A stretch of DNA of 6,993 nucleotides from Acetobacteraceae bacterium (GCA_027311485.1 DAICYU010000220.1:1-6993), one strand, 5' to 3'; shown: positions 1 to 5,996, counted from the first letter of the stretch. Numbers and translations are program-made. Notes: generated from the sequence alone by a model not told the origin.

Positions 1-99
1 GTTACCAAAGACGCGGTAACTCGCCTAGGGCTGGTTCCGAACGGACCGGTTCTGGCGCTTATTAAATCGACGTCAATCGAGGTCTTGCTATCAGGGTGA
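1..99 (+). CDS. C-terminal end of a TOBE (molybdate/molybdopterin-binding) domain protein, cut by window edge
   Basis: The first frame is open from base 1 to a TGA at 97-99 and encodes 32 residues, beginning VTKDAVTRLGLVPNG and ending in ALIKSTSIEVLLSG. This is the end of a TOBE/Mop repeat: 'VTxxAxxxLGLxxGxxVxALIKSTSVxL' is the typical last strand-helix-strand of Mop proteins, of the ModE C-terminal half and of ModC. Such domains bind molybdate or tungstate oxyanions. The short tail after the repeat fits a ModE-type regulator or a stand-alone molbindin, but a transporter ATPase cannot be excluded because everything upstream lies outside the window. The gene converges on the minus-strand gene ending at 188. 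The domain match is seen in the sequence; the parent protein is inference. Confidence 0.72.
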   Translation, partial: VTKDAVTRLGLVPNGPVLALIKSTSIEVLLSG

Positions 100-143
100 A
101 GGCCGCTTGCCGGCGAAGATCTGCTTGAATTCAGATACTAGCT

Positions 144-180
144 TCCCCGAAGCTTGCCGACGCCCGGCTCGCTTCGGGGA
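144..180. terminator. Hairpin between convergent genes, probable bidirectional terminator
   Basis: Bases 144-153 (TCCCCGAAGC) and 171-180 (GCTTCGGGGA) form a perfect 10-bp inverted repeat with a 17-nt loop. It lies between the + strand stop at 97-99 and the minus-strand stop at 188-190, just where a shared terminator would sit. Neither side has a good T tract, so an intrinsic terminator is likely but not certain. Confidence 0.5.
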
Positions 181-187
181 TAGGCCG

Positions 188-850
188 TCAGGGACGACGG
201 CCGGGATCAATCCCTGGGATAAACGTGTCTTCCGGCCCGGGGGTTGCTGTTCCGGGGTTACCCTCATTCGCCGGATAAACGCGCACACGGCTGTCCGGGT
301 CAAAACCCTTCCAGTCGCTGCCGTAAGCCGCCCGCCTCTGCTGCCAGTCCACTGGCGCATGGCGACTCATTACCGCTTCAACCCTGTCAGCCTGAACCTC
401 ATCAACGCGTGCCGTCACCAGCGAGCCGCCGCCACGCACGCCTTCGGCATACACATCGGCTTCGTCCCGGCTAACACCCGCACCCGTCAGTGTTCCGACG
501 AGTCCACCGCTGGCAGCGCCAATGCCTGCACCGGTCAAGGTCGCGACGAGCCACCCGGCCGCGACAACCGGTCCCACCCCCGGAATGGCCAAAGAGCCAA
601 TGCCGGCAAGTAGTCCCAGTCCGCCGCCCACCGCGGTGCCGAGTGCTGCGCCCGTGCCGGCGCCTGTGCCCGTTCGAGCTTCGTCTCCGGCGGCTGGTGC
701 GGTGCCGCTCGCGCCAGGCTGGCCACGATTCTGAGCATTCGCTACCAAGCTGATGTCGCCGTGTGGAACGCCGGCGGCTTCCAGTTCCTGGACCACCATC
801 TCAGCATCTTCGAAGCGGTCATACATGTGGGCGATTGTGCGTTGCGCCAT
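188..850 (-). CDS. Glycine-zipper protein with YflT-like (general stress 17M) N-terminal domain
   Basis: 220 aa. Residues 1-40 (MAQRTIAHMYDRFEDAEMVV onward) resemble the general stress protein 17M/YflT fold, with a predicted strand, a helix rich in acidic residues, and 'AAGVPHGDISLVAN'. A Gly/Ala/Pro linker (41-65) leads to a long hydrophobic glycine-zipper stretch (about 65-125) with many GxxxG-type spacings, able to form a hairpin in or on a membrane. Residues 126-165 (GVSRDEADVYAEGVRGGGSL onward) resemble the second ferredoxin-like half found in these proteins. The tail (168-220) is Trp- and Pro-containing and probably disordered. There is no signal peptide, so it is likely cytoplasmic or inner-membrane associated. 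The ATG is preceded by AGGAGAG with a 9-nt gap, and this ribosome site overlaps the stop of the upstream gene (865-1194), which indicates a two-gene operon. The precise role is unknown; a stress or envelope function is inferred from the family. Confidence 0.85.
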   Translation of the reverse strand: MAQRTIAHMYDRFEDAEMVVQELEAAGVPHGDISLVANAQNRGQPGASGTAPAAGDEARTGTGAGTGAALGTAVGGGLGLLAGIGSLAIPGVGPVVAAGWLVATLTGAGIGAASGGLVGTLTGAGVSRDEADVYAEGVRGGGSLVTARVDEVQADRVEAVMSRHAPVDWQQRRAAYGSDWKGFDPDSRVRVYPANEGNPGTATPGPEDTFIPGIDPGRRP

Positions 851-864
851 GTTCTATAACTCTC

Positions 865-1194
865 CTATTGGGCTTGGCCGACATTGCCTTTGTAGTCCAG
901 CCAGACCATCGTGGTGGTGCCGCCCTTCTCAGCCTTGCCACGCCACACGCCGTTACTGTCCTTCCGCAAATCTGTCACGTTTGAGTAACCATCCTTTTCA
1001 ATACGTGTCTTGGCTTGGCCCACGGTGAAGCTGTTGGCACCGTGAGCTGGCTTCGGTGCATTTGCGCTGGTCGTGGCGACAGCTTGGTTGTTGTTGCCAG
1101 AGGCGGCGTTCGTATCGCCATGCGTAACCTGCGCGCAGCATGCTCCGCTGACCAGCACCAGCGCTGCAGCCACCCCAAGTACACTTGGTTTCAT
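865..1194 (-). CDS. Small exported PepSY-like protein
   Basis: 109 aa. The ATG at 1194 is chosen because GGGAG lies 6 nt upstream and the protein then begins with a clean signal peptide: MKPS, a hydrophobic core VLGVAAALVLVSGA, and a CCAQ region that suits signal peptidase I cleavage. The cysteines do not form a good lipobox, because position -3 is Ser. An Asn/Ala/Thr-rich linker (about 25-50) follows, then a compact domain (about 53-109) starting NSFTVGQAKTRIEKDGYSNV and ending in GGTTTMVWLDYKGNVGQAQ. This helix followed by 'V..L.KD..GVWRGKA' and paired strands matches the PepSY/PepSY_2 pattern of small periplasmic proteins. It is the first gene of an operon with 188-850. A frame-compatible start further upstream (1335) would add 47 residues with no signal peptide and no coding character, so I rejected it. 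The function is unknown. Confidence 0.85.
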   Translation of the reverse strand: MKPSVLGVAAALVLVSGACCAQVTHGDTNAASGNNNQAVATTSANAPKPAHGANSFTVGQAKTRIEKDGYSNVTDLRKDSNGVWRGKAEKGGTTTMVWLDYKGNVGQAQ

Positions 1195-1358
1195 CGCAAT
1201 CTCCCAACGTTGTAGCGTTGAAAACAGGTGGTTGATCCGGGGCGGCTTGGTGCAGTGCCCCGGTCCTGATCTCGTGGTGCTAACGATCGGCGTGGGACCG
1301 GGTTGCCTTGGCCGCGAGTAACAAGCGAGACGCATGCGATTCGGTATGAGTTTCCACC
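1195..1358. other. Upstream region of the PepSY-like operon, bordering the transposase remnant
   Basis: About 160 nt without coding homology. It must hold the promoter of the minus-strand operon starting at 1194 and carries the GGGAG ribosome site (1201-1205 on the plus strand as CTCCC). An 8-bp inverted pair (CCCGGTCC near 1258-1265 and GGACCGGG near 1299-1306) spans it. I see no clear -35/-10 pair. The left break of the IS110 remnant lies at its right end. Confidence 0.4.
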
Positions 1359-1965
1359 GGCATTGCGACCCGCCAGATCGACGCGCTCGAGGCCGCCATC
1401 TTGAGATCGACGGGGAGGTGGACTGCGATCTCGCCCCTTTCCGTCACGCCGTGCGCTTGGTGCGCACCCATCCAGGCATCAGTGATCTCAGCGGACAGGT
1501 CGTCATCTCCGAGATCGAGATCGACATGAGCCGCTCCCCAACCGCCGGGCACTTGTCTCCTGGGTCAGGCTATGGCTGCGCTGCGACGAAAGTGCCGGTA
1601 AGCGACGATCCAACCGTTTGCGCAAAGTGGCACCCTGGCTGAAGACCATGCTGATCCAGTGCGCCTGGGCAGCCATGCGAAAGAGGGACTCCTACTACCA
1701 GGCGCAGTTCCAGCGCCTGCGATACCGGCCCCGGCCAACGAAGGCGATGGCGCGGGCCAAAGAAGGCGATCTGCGCCGTCGCTGCGTCGATCCTCACCGC
1801 GATCTACCACATGTTGCGCGATGCCACCGTCTACAAATACCTCGGTGCCGACCACTTCAACCGCTCACCAGAGGTTCAGGCACACCCGCTTGCCAAGCAG
1901 ATCGCCAAGCTCGGCTTCACCTGCACCATCGCACCCATACCGAAAGCGGAAGCGGTTCTAATTAG
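1359..1965 (+). pseudogene. IS110-family transposase remnant (C-terminal Transposase_20 part, at least three frameshifts)
   Basis: Read across frames, the segment spells the C-terminal half of an IS110-type transposase. The first stretch (1362-1400, ATRQIDALEAAI) continues after a lost base near 1400 as LEIDGEVDCDLAPFRHAVRL up to IEIDMSRSPTAGHL. After a second lost base near 1556 it reads SW, then CDESAGKRRSNRL, KVAPWLKTMLIQCAWAAMRK and so on. After an extra base near 1760 it reads KAICAVAASILTAIYHMLRD, VYKYLGADHFNRS, ending at APIPKAEAV near 1957. These are hallmark IS110 motifs, including the Ser-containing 'ESAGKRRS' segment of the serine-bearing domain. The N-terminal RuvC-like DEDD domain is absent: a stop precedes the homology at about 1348-1350, and the upstream 150 nt are unrelated. 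The element is therefore dead, and both ends, including any bridge-RNA region upstream of the gene, appear lost. The right end runs to within about 20 nt of the stop of the gene at 1982. Confidence 0.9.
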
Positions 1966-1981
1966 AGTCGGTTGGTCTGCC

Positions 1982-2764
1982 TCAGGGCGTAGGATTAGGA
2001 AAGCTCGCCGGAGAATTTGTGGCGGCAGGTGGTGTGGGTGCGTCCGATGGTTTGACGTCGACCGGCTTCGTCGTGGCTCCGGACGTATCGGCCGATTTCG
2101 TAATGGCTGGTGACATAACTGGAGCGGAGGGCTCGTTTATCTTCGTTGCTACAGCGGCGCCGGCCACAAGGGCGTCGTTGACCGGCTGCGTGTCGGATGC
2201 GGCGATGGCGGGCGCCTTCTGATCGGAGGGCGAGACCGCGGGTTTGTTCTCGGCTGAAGTTGCATCCGGATTAGATGGCTCGGGCGGTTTTGTTGCTGCT
2301 CCGGGCAGGGCGACGGTGTAGTCCGGGATTACCCGTGCTTGGTTGCCGGAGATCACCAGGACCTTTTGGCCCAGGGTCAGAGGCTGCTTGTCCTTTTGGG
2401 TCACGCTGACTAAGTCGCCATTCGTCTTGCGGACGATATACTCGAATGCGGTTGTATCCGCAGTGGCATGCTCGACGGCCGATCCGGCGATTCCACCGAC
2501 GAGCGACCCGCCTAGGGCAGAAAAGGCACTCACCGGACCGATGCCGACCTGCGTGCCGGCAATGCCGCCCGCAGCGGCGCCGGTGACCGTGCCAACCGCA
2601 CCGGACGCGCTGATCGCGACGTTACGTACGCCAACAACGACGCCTTGATCGGCTTTGTTGGCCTGTTGCACGGCGTTCGTCGCATAGATGTCGGGCGAAT
2701 AATTGGGCCCACAGCCGGAAAGATATGTCAGCAGAAGGGCCGGCATCAAAAGACGACGGGTCAA
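1982..2764 (-). CDS. SlyB/Pcp-type glycine-zipper outer-membrane lipoprotein with long Pro/Ala/Thr-rich tail
   Basis: From a TTG start at 2764 the product is 260 aa. A textbook lipoprotein signal (MTRRLLMPALLLTYLSGC) places the acylated Cys at residue 18, followed by Gly, so sorting to the outer membrane is expected. Residues about 40-102 hold the glycine-zipper 2TM segment (GVVVGVRNV, then AVGTVTGAAAGGIAGT and GGSLVGGIAGSAVEHAT). Residues 103-155 carry the SlyB-like module 'FEYIVRKTNGDLVSVTQ ... LGQKVLVISGNQARVIPDY'. The last ~100 residues are low-complexity Pro/Ala/Ser/Thr/Lys, which is unusual because SlyB proteins are ~155 aa and stop near this point. Start choice: GAGG lies 5 nt before the TTG. 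GTG at 2770 and GTG at 2824 are in frame, but the latter gives a 38-residue leader with an over-long N-region. The gene is divergent from the dehydratase at 2889. By analogy it may support envelope integrity. Confidence 0.85.
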   Translation of the reverse strand: MTRRLLMPALLLTYLSGCGPNYSPDIYATNAVQQANKADQGVVVGVRNVAISASGAVGTVTGAAAGGIAGTQVGIGPVSAFSALGGSLVGGIAGSAVEHATADTTAFEYIVRKTNGDLVSVTQKDKQPLTLGQKVLVISGNQARVIPDYTVALPGAATKPPEPSNPDATSAENKPAVSPSDQKAPAIAASDTQPVNDALVAGAAVATKINEPSAPVMSPAITKSADTSGATTKPVDVKPSDAPTPPAATNSPASFPNPTP

Positions 2765-2888
2765 ACCCACCTCACGCGCGATTGTTGTGTGGAGCTTGGT
2801 AGCCGAAGCAGCGGCCAAAGTCACAGAGTCTTGACGCCGACCTGCTCCGTATCTTCACCGCGAGGGCGCGCAGGACTAGCATAAGCAC
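2765..2888. promoter_or_regulatory. Divergent intergenic region between lipoprotein and dehydratase genes
   Basis: This 124-nt gap separates divergent starts, so promoters for both genes must lie in or near it. A TTGACG hexamer at 2831-2836 reads toward the dehydratase, but no good -10 lies 16-18 nt downstream, so I do not call a specific promoter. If the lipoprotein starts at GTG 2824, the gap shrinks to 64 nt. Confidence 0.35.
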
Positions 2889-4613
2889 ATGACCCATAAC
2901 TCACCCAAATCCAGCCCCCAAAAGCAGGGCTTGGCTCGCAATACCGCCAACTACGGCGACAGCGACTTCGCGCTGTACCTACGCCGATCGTTTGCCAAAT
3001 CGATGGGCTATTCCCAGGCGATGCTCGACCGCCCGGTGGTGGGCATCGTCGATACCGGATCAGCCTATAACAACTGTCACCGGACGGTGCCTGAGTTGGT
3101 GGAAGCGGTGAAGCGCGGCGTGCTGGCTGCGGGCGGGTTGCCGATGCCGTTTCCCACGATCTCATTATGTGAGCCGTCGTTGTTCCCAACGTCCATGCAC
3201 TACCGTAACCTTGCCGCGCTGGATACCGAGGCGATGCTGACCGCGCAGCCGATGGATGCAGCGGTGCTGATAGGCGGCTGCGACAAGACCGTGCCGGCGC
3301 AGCTGATGGGCGCAGTGTCGGCTGACATCCCCGCTGTGCAGCTTGTAACGGGACCAATGCTGGCGACACCGTTCCAGGGGGAGCGCCTTTCGGCGTGCAC
3401 TGATTGTCGCCGTTACTGGGCCGCGTACCGCGCCGGGACTGTCAGCCAGGAACGCATTGGAGAAATTGAGGGACGGCTGGCCACCACGGCCGGCACCTGC
3501 GGTGTGATGGGCACAGCGTCCACCATGGCCTGCATCGCCGAGACACTGGGCATGATTCCCCTGGGCCACGGGTCCATTCCGGCCGTACACGCGGACCGCC
3601 TGCGTGCTGCCGAGGAGGCCGGCGCCCTGGCAGTACGGTTGATTGAAAATCCCGTTAAGCCGTCGCAGATCATCACCGCGCGCTCGGTTGAAAACGCCCT
3701 GCGCGTCCTGCTGGCTCTCGGCGGTTCAACCAATGCCTTGATCCACCTGACCGCGATTGCCGGCCGAAGAGGTGTCAAGGTCGATCTGCGACACTTGAAC
3801 GTGCTGTCGGATTCTACCCCCGTGCTGGTCGATCTCAAGCCAACCGGTGATGGCTATATGGAAGACTTTCATGCTGCCGGTGGCATGCCCGCACTCCTTT
3901 GGGAGCTTCGCGACCTACTGCACCAGGACACCATCGATGTCACGGGCGTGCCTCTTGGCCAGCGCCTGCGCGAGCCGCCGTTCGTAGATCGGCGATATAT
4001 TCGGCATCGCGATGAGCCGGTTTCACCGGTTGGCGGGCTCGTGTCTCTGTTTGGATCGCTCGCTCCCCGCGGTGCGATTCTCAAGCGCAGCGCTGCGACG
4101 CCGTCGCTCTTTGAAAAAGAGAGCCGGGCCCTCGTCTTTGATGGTCTGGAAGATTTGGCCAACCGGATCGATGATCCAACCCTGGATGTATCGGCCGACG
4201 ACATCCTGGTCCTTAAAAATGCTGGTTCGTTGACGCCGGCCGGCATGCCAGAGGCTGGGTACTTGCCAATTCCCTCAAAGTTAGCGCGGGCCGGGGTAAA
4301 GGACATGGTCCGCATGAGCGACTGCCGCATGTCGGGTACGGCTTTCGGCACGATCGTGTTGCACATCACGCCCGAGGCAGCCGCCGGGGGGCCTTTAGGT
4401 CTCGCAGAAAGCGGCGATCGAATCCGCCTCTCGGTCAAAGATCGAACATTGGACTTGCTAGTCCCAGCCGAGGAACTGGAGCGTCGGCGGGACCGGTGGT
4501 CTCCGCCGACCAAGCCAGCTCGCGGATGGGATCGGATCATCGCCGATCAGGTGTTACAGGCCGACGAAGGATGCGACTTAGCCGTGCTGCGAGGCAGTAG
4601 CGTTCCCTCCTGA
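2889..4613 (+). CDS. IlvD/Edd-family dehydratase, probable sugar-acid (aldonate) dehydratase
   Basis: 574 aa, the usual full length of the aldonate dehydratase branch (for example L-arabinonate or xylonate dehydratases, ~575-590 aa). These enzymes remove water from a sugar acid to give a 2-keto-3-deoxy acid, using an Fe-S cluster and Mg2+. Cluster ligands are visible: Cys63 in YNNCHR, Cys131 in GGCDKT and Cys204 in AGTCGVMGTASTMA. The three-Cys pattern fits the [2Fe-2S] subgroup. Asp132 and Lys133 (the lysine carbamylated in characterised relatives) and Glu95 should hold Mg2+. Ser482 in MSGTAFG is the expected catalytic base. The FPTSMHYRNLAALDTEAML segment (99-117) is typical of pentonate-type members rather than branched-chain IlvD. 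The start is ATG 2889; the nearest AGGA is 13 nt away, so the ribosome site is weak. No kinase, aldolase, transporter or sugar dehydrogenase is nearby, so the substrate is unknown. Confidence 0.93.
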   Translation: MTHNSPKSSPQKQGLARNTANYGDSDFALYLRRSFAKSMGYSQAMLDRPVVGIVDTGSAYNNCHRTVPELVEAVKRGVLAAGGLPMPFPTISLCEPSLFPTSMHYRNLAALDTEAMLTAQPMDAAVLIGGCDKTVPAQLMGAVSADIPAVQLVTGPMLATPFQGERLSACTDCRRYWAAYRAGTVSQERIGEIEGRLATTAGTCGVMGTASTMACIAETLGMIPLGHGSIPAVHADRLRAAEEAGALAVRLIENPVKPSQIITARSVENALRVLLALGGSTNALIHLTAIAGRRGVKVDLRHLNVLSDSTPVLVDLKPTGDGYMEDFHAAGGMPALLWELRDLLHQDTIDVTGVPLGQRLREPPFVDRRYIRHRDEPVSPVGGLVSLFGSLAPRGAILKRSAATPSLFEKESRALVFDGLEDLANRIDDPTLDVSADDILVLKNAGSLTPAGMPEAGYLPIPSKLARAGVKDMVRMSDCRMSGTAFGTIVLHITPEAAAGGPLGLAESGDRIRLSVKDRTLDLLVPAEELERRRDRWSPPTKPARGWDRIIADQVLQADEGCDLAVLRGSSVPS

Positions 4614-4649
4614 GGCATCTAGCGGCTGGCGCTGAGGTGGTTGGCTCGT

Positions 4650-4707
4650 GTTTGCGCCGGACCCAATCAGGCTGCTGGCAGTTGGTTATCGCCGCACAGG
4701 CGCAAAC
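4650..4707. repeat. 9-bp perfect inverted repeat with 40-nt loop between convergent genes
   Basis: GTTTGCGCC at 4650-4658 and GGCGCAAAC at 4699-4707 are exact reverse complements. The loop contains smaller pairings (CCAA/TTGG at 4663-4666 and 4682-4685, and CTG/CAG). It begins 37 nt after the dehydratase stop and overlaps the last codons of the NIPSNAP gene (stop at 4686). It could be a compound terminator for the convergent pair, but neither side has a T run. Confidence 0.4.
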
Positions 4708-5009
4708 GGCGCGGATGTCATTAGGTTGTTTCTCTGTCCGATGAGGTACCCGGCTTCCGCGGTCTTTTGTAAATAGACCTGCCATTCGGGATCGGCTTGC
4801 ATTGCGGCGCGACGCGCCGCTCTGTCAGCTGCGTCCCTATAGACCCAGATATGAACATAGGTATTCACGTCGCCGGATTCCGTGATCAGAAAGGCAAGTG
4901 GTTCACCAAGGTGCCGCTTCTGCGGCACCAAGCCGAACTCCTCATACAGAGCTAACTGACTACCCATTGTACCGGGCTTCACCGTATACGTGCGATGGTC
5001 GATCAACAT
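4686..5009 (-). CDS. NIPSNAP-family protein (dimeric alpha-beta barrel)
   Basis: 107 aa, the usual size for single-domain bacterial NIPSNAP proteins. It opens with MLIDHRTYTVKPGTM, matching the family start 'I.E.RTYT.KPG.....L..Y...GL', and continues with FGLVPQKRHLG, then a strand with Asn-Thr-Tyr (VNTYVHIWVYRDAADRAARR) and WQVYLQKTAE. The 'V.HIW.Y.d..dR..rR' pattern is the family core. These proteins form ferredoxin-like dimers; bacterial members mostly have no known substrate and are often near catabolic genes. The ATG at 5009 has AGGG 10 nt upstream. It is convergent with the dehydratase (72-nt gap), and a decayed sulfoxide-reductase gene lies upstream on the same strand. The family call is firm; the role is unknown. 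Confidence 0.88.
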   Translation of the reverse strand: MLIDHRTYTVKPGTMGSQLALYEEFGLVPQKRHLGEPLAFLITESGDVNTYVHIWVYRDAADRAARRAAMQADPEWQVYLQKTAEAGYLIGQRNNLMTSAPFAPVRR

Positions 5010-5032
5010 GCTCGTGTTTCCCTCTCGCGACC

Positions 5033-5044
5033 GGCCCGCGGGCC
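5033..5044. repeat. 12-bp perfect palindrome upstream of the NIPSNAP gene
   Basis: GGCCCGCGGGCC is a perfect 12-bp palindrome 23 nt upstream of the NIPSNAP ATG. It could bind a dimeric protein or fold back, but a palindrome of only G and C in GC-rich DNA is weak evidence. Confidence 0.25.
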
Positions 5045-5114
5045 CTGCCTATGGTGCCAAGGCGGGTCAGGCCAGTCGCGCCTCCGTCATGTGGCGAGCG
5101 ATGATTGCCACATG

Positions 5115-5408
5115 CATTTCGCTTCCAGCTTAATCGTGAGCATCGACGCGTGCCGCAATGGGGCTGCCCGGGTCCACAGAGCGCCAATCAGTTGGTCATG
5201 GCGGATCAACGCCATCACGAATTCAGGGCGGGGCGCGTCACTACGCCGCTTTTATGCATACGCCGCGTTGGACGGGAACCCCCATGAAAGCAGGCTCCAC
5301 CTGAAGTGGCCGCAGCACGTGTAGATGGCCGCGAAGCAGATAGAAGCCTGCCCAGTTCAGCGCCGGCACGATCAAAGCCTTGTTCGCTGCGGAACAGTCG
5401 AAGGAGCC
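5115..5408 (-). pseudogene. Decayed free methionine-(R)-sulfoxide reductase (fRMsr, GAF-type)
   Basis: On the minus strand, 5408 to 5241 reads in one frame ANKALIVPALNWAGFYLLRG, then HLHVLRPLQVEPAFMGVPVQ and RGVCIKAA before a TAG at 5241-5243. This follows the fRMsr pattern 'AN..ALI..ALP.LNW.GFYLL..G.L.LGPFQGKPAC.RIP.GRGVC..AA'. After a gap where 'VPDVHAFPGHIAC' should be (about 15-20 codons deleted), another frame from 5242 reads SDAPRPEFVMALIRHDQLIG, matching 'CDA.SRSEIVVPLIRDG.LIGVLD'. A further frameshift near 5180 leads into DPGSPIAARVDAHD, matching 'D.DSP..ARFDA.D', then a TAA at 5130-5132 and AGSE. The intact enzyme (~160 aa) reduces free Met-R-O using cysteines, of which the RGVC one remains and the HIAC one is gone. 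The ~30 N-terminal residues are missing too. It lies downstream of the MarR gene on the same strand. Confidence 0.82.
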
Positions 5409-5409
5409 G

Positions 5410-5435
5410 CCGGGCCGCGAAGCGTCGCGGCCCGG
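5410..5435 (-). terminator. 11-bp perfect hairpin 3 nt after the MarR stop, likely terminator
   Basis: CCGGGCCGCGA (5410-5420) and TCGCGGCCCGG (5425-5435) form an 11-bp perfect stem with a 4-nt loop (AGCG), directly after the MarR-family stop codon at 5439-5441. There is no T run on the minus-strand side, so it may act as a GC-rich terminator or protect the 3' end. Confidence 0.55.
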
Positions 5436-5438
5436 AAA

Positions 5439-5849
5439 TCAATGAGCAGCTCGTGCCGGTTCGCTGCCAGAGCGCTGCCGGGTTTGTGCCGGCTCCGCGG
5501 TGATGCGGAGTGTTGAAGCGGCATCGCGCAGGATCGTGCGCATCTCCCGCAGGAAGGCCATTCCTGTTGCAGTGCGCTGTACCAATACGCTACGGCGGTC
5601 CAACGGGTCGGTCTTGCGGCGAACCAGGTCGAACTCGGACAGCCTGTCCAACGCCCGCGTTATGGCGGGCTTCGAAACGCCAAGCTTCGCGGCAAGGCCA
5701 CGAACTGTTTGAGCTTCTGCTTCCAAATAACACGTCAGGAATACGCCCAACTGACGTGCGGACAGATCGGGCCCATCACGCCGGACCAGTTCGACGATCG
5801 CGGTTCGCAGGATGCCTGCCAGACCATCGCTGACTTCGTTGGTGATCAT
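5439..5849 (-). CDS. MarR-family transcriptional regulator
   Basis: 136 aa, typical MarR size. Residues 1-45 form the helical dimerisation part and include ARQLGVFLTCYLEAEAQTV. The winged helix follows: helix 2 to recognition helix VRGLAAKLGVSKPAITRALD (about 48-67), RLSEFDLVRR, and the wing TDPLDRRSVLVQRT with the family D.(L)DRR signature. A terminal helix MAFLREMRTILRDA and a short basic/polar tail end the protein. The ATG at 5849 is preceded by AGGAG very close (1 nt) and an AAAGG 9 nt upstream. The frame stays open another 420 nt upstream, but that stretch has no coding character. MarR proteins are dimeric DNA-binding repressors responding to phenolics, oxidants or other ligands. The neighbour downstream on the same strand is a dead sulfoxide reductase, which hints at an oxidative-stress context. 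The ligand is unknown. Confidence 0.92.
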   Translation of the reverse strand: MITNEVSDGLAGILRTAIVELVRRDGPDLSARQLGVFLTCYLEAEAQTVRGLAAKLGVSKPAITRALDRLSEFDLVRRKTDPLDRRSVLVQRTATGMAFLREMRTILRDAASTLRITAEPAQTRQRSGSEPARAAH

Positions 5850-5929
5850 TCTCCTATACCTTTCCCTAAAAATGGCAGTCGCCCCGGACGGAAGCGACGA
5901 CCGCCACACGATAGTTGTCATGGTGCCGA

Positions 5930-5961
5930 ATTGGTGTCTCGTAACGAAGCAGTGTACCAAT
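5930..5961. promoter_or_regulatory. Inverted repeat upstream of MarR gene, candidate operator
   Basis: ATTGGT (5930-5935) and ACCAAT (5956-5961) are perfect 6-bp arms with a 20-nt spacer, centred about 97 nt upstream of the MarR start. Centre-to-centre spacing of the arms is 26 bp, longer than the usual compact MarR operator. An autoregulatory site is possible but only inferred. Confidence 0.35.
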
Positions 5962-5996
5962 CGTATTTGTTCCGGTGATTCGGTTATACTTCCGAA

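Noticed and set aside
1..20. GTTACC/GGTAAC inverted repeat
   Set aside because: It lies inside the TOBE coding frame with short 6-bp arms; probably chance.
107..613. 168-codon plus-strand open frame
   Set aside because: It is antisense to the well-supported glycine-zipper gene, rich in Arg/Pro/His with no family likeness; typical of an open frame opposite a GC-rich gene.
1195..1335. 47-residue N-terminal extension of the PepSY-like protein
   Set aside because: It would bury a clear signal peptide and a good ribosome site before 1194.
1280..1552. 90-codon minus-strand open frame over the transposase remnant
   Set aside because: It is the reverse strand of recognisable IS110 transposase sequence and has no support of its own.
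4650..4707. Integron attC site (GTT...AAC repeats)
   Set aside because: In attC the outer order is RYYYAAC...GTTRRRY; here the order is GTT...AAC on both strands, and there is no cassette context.
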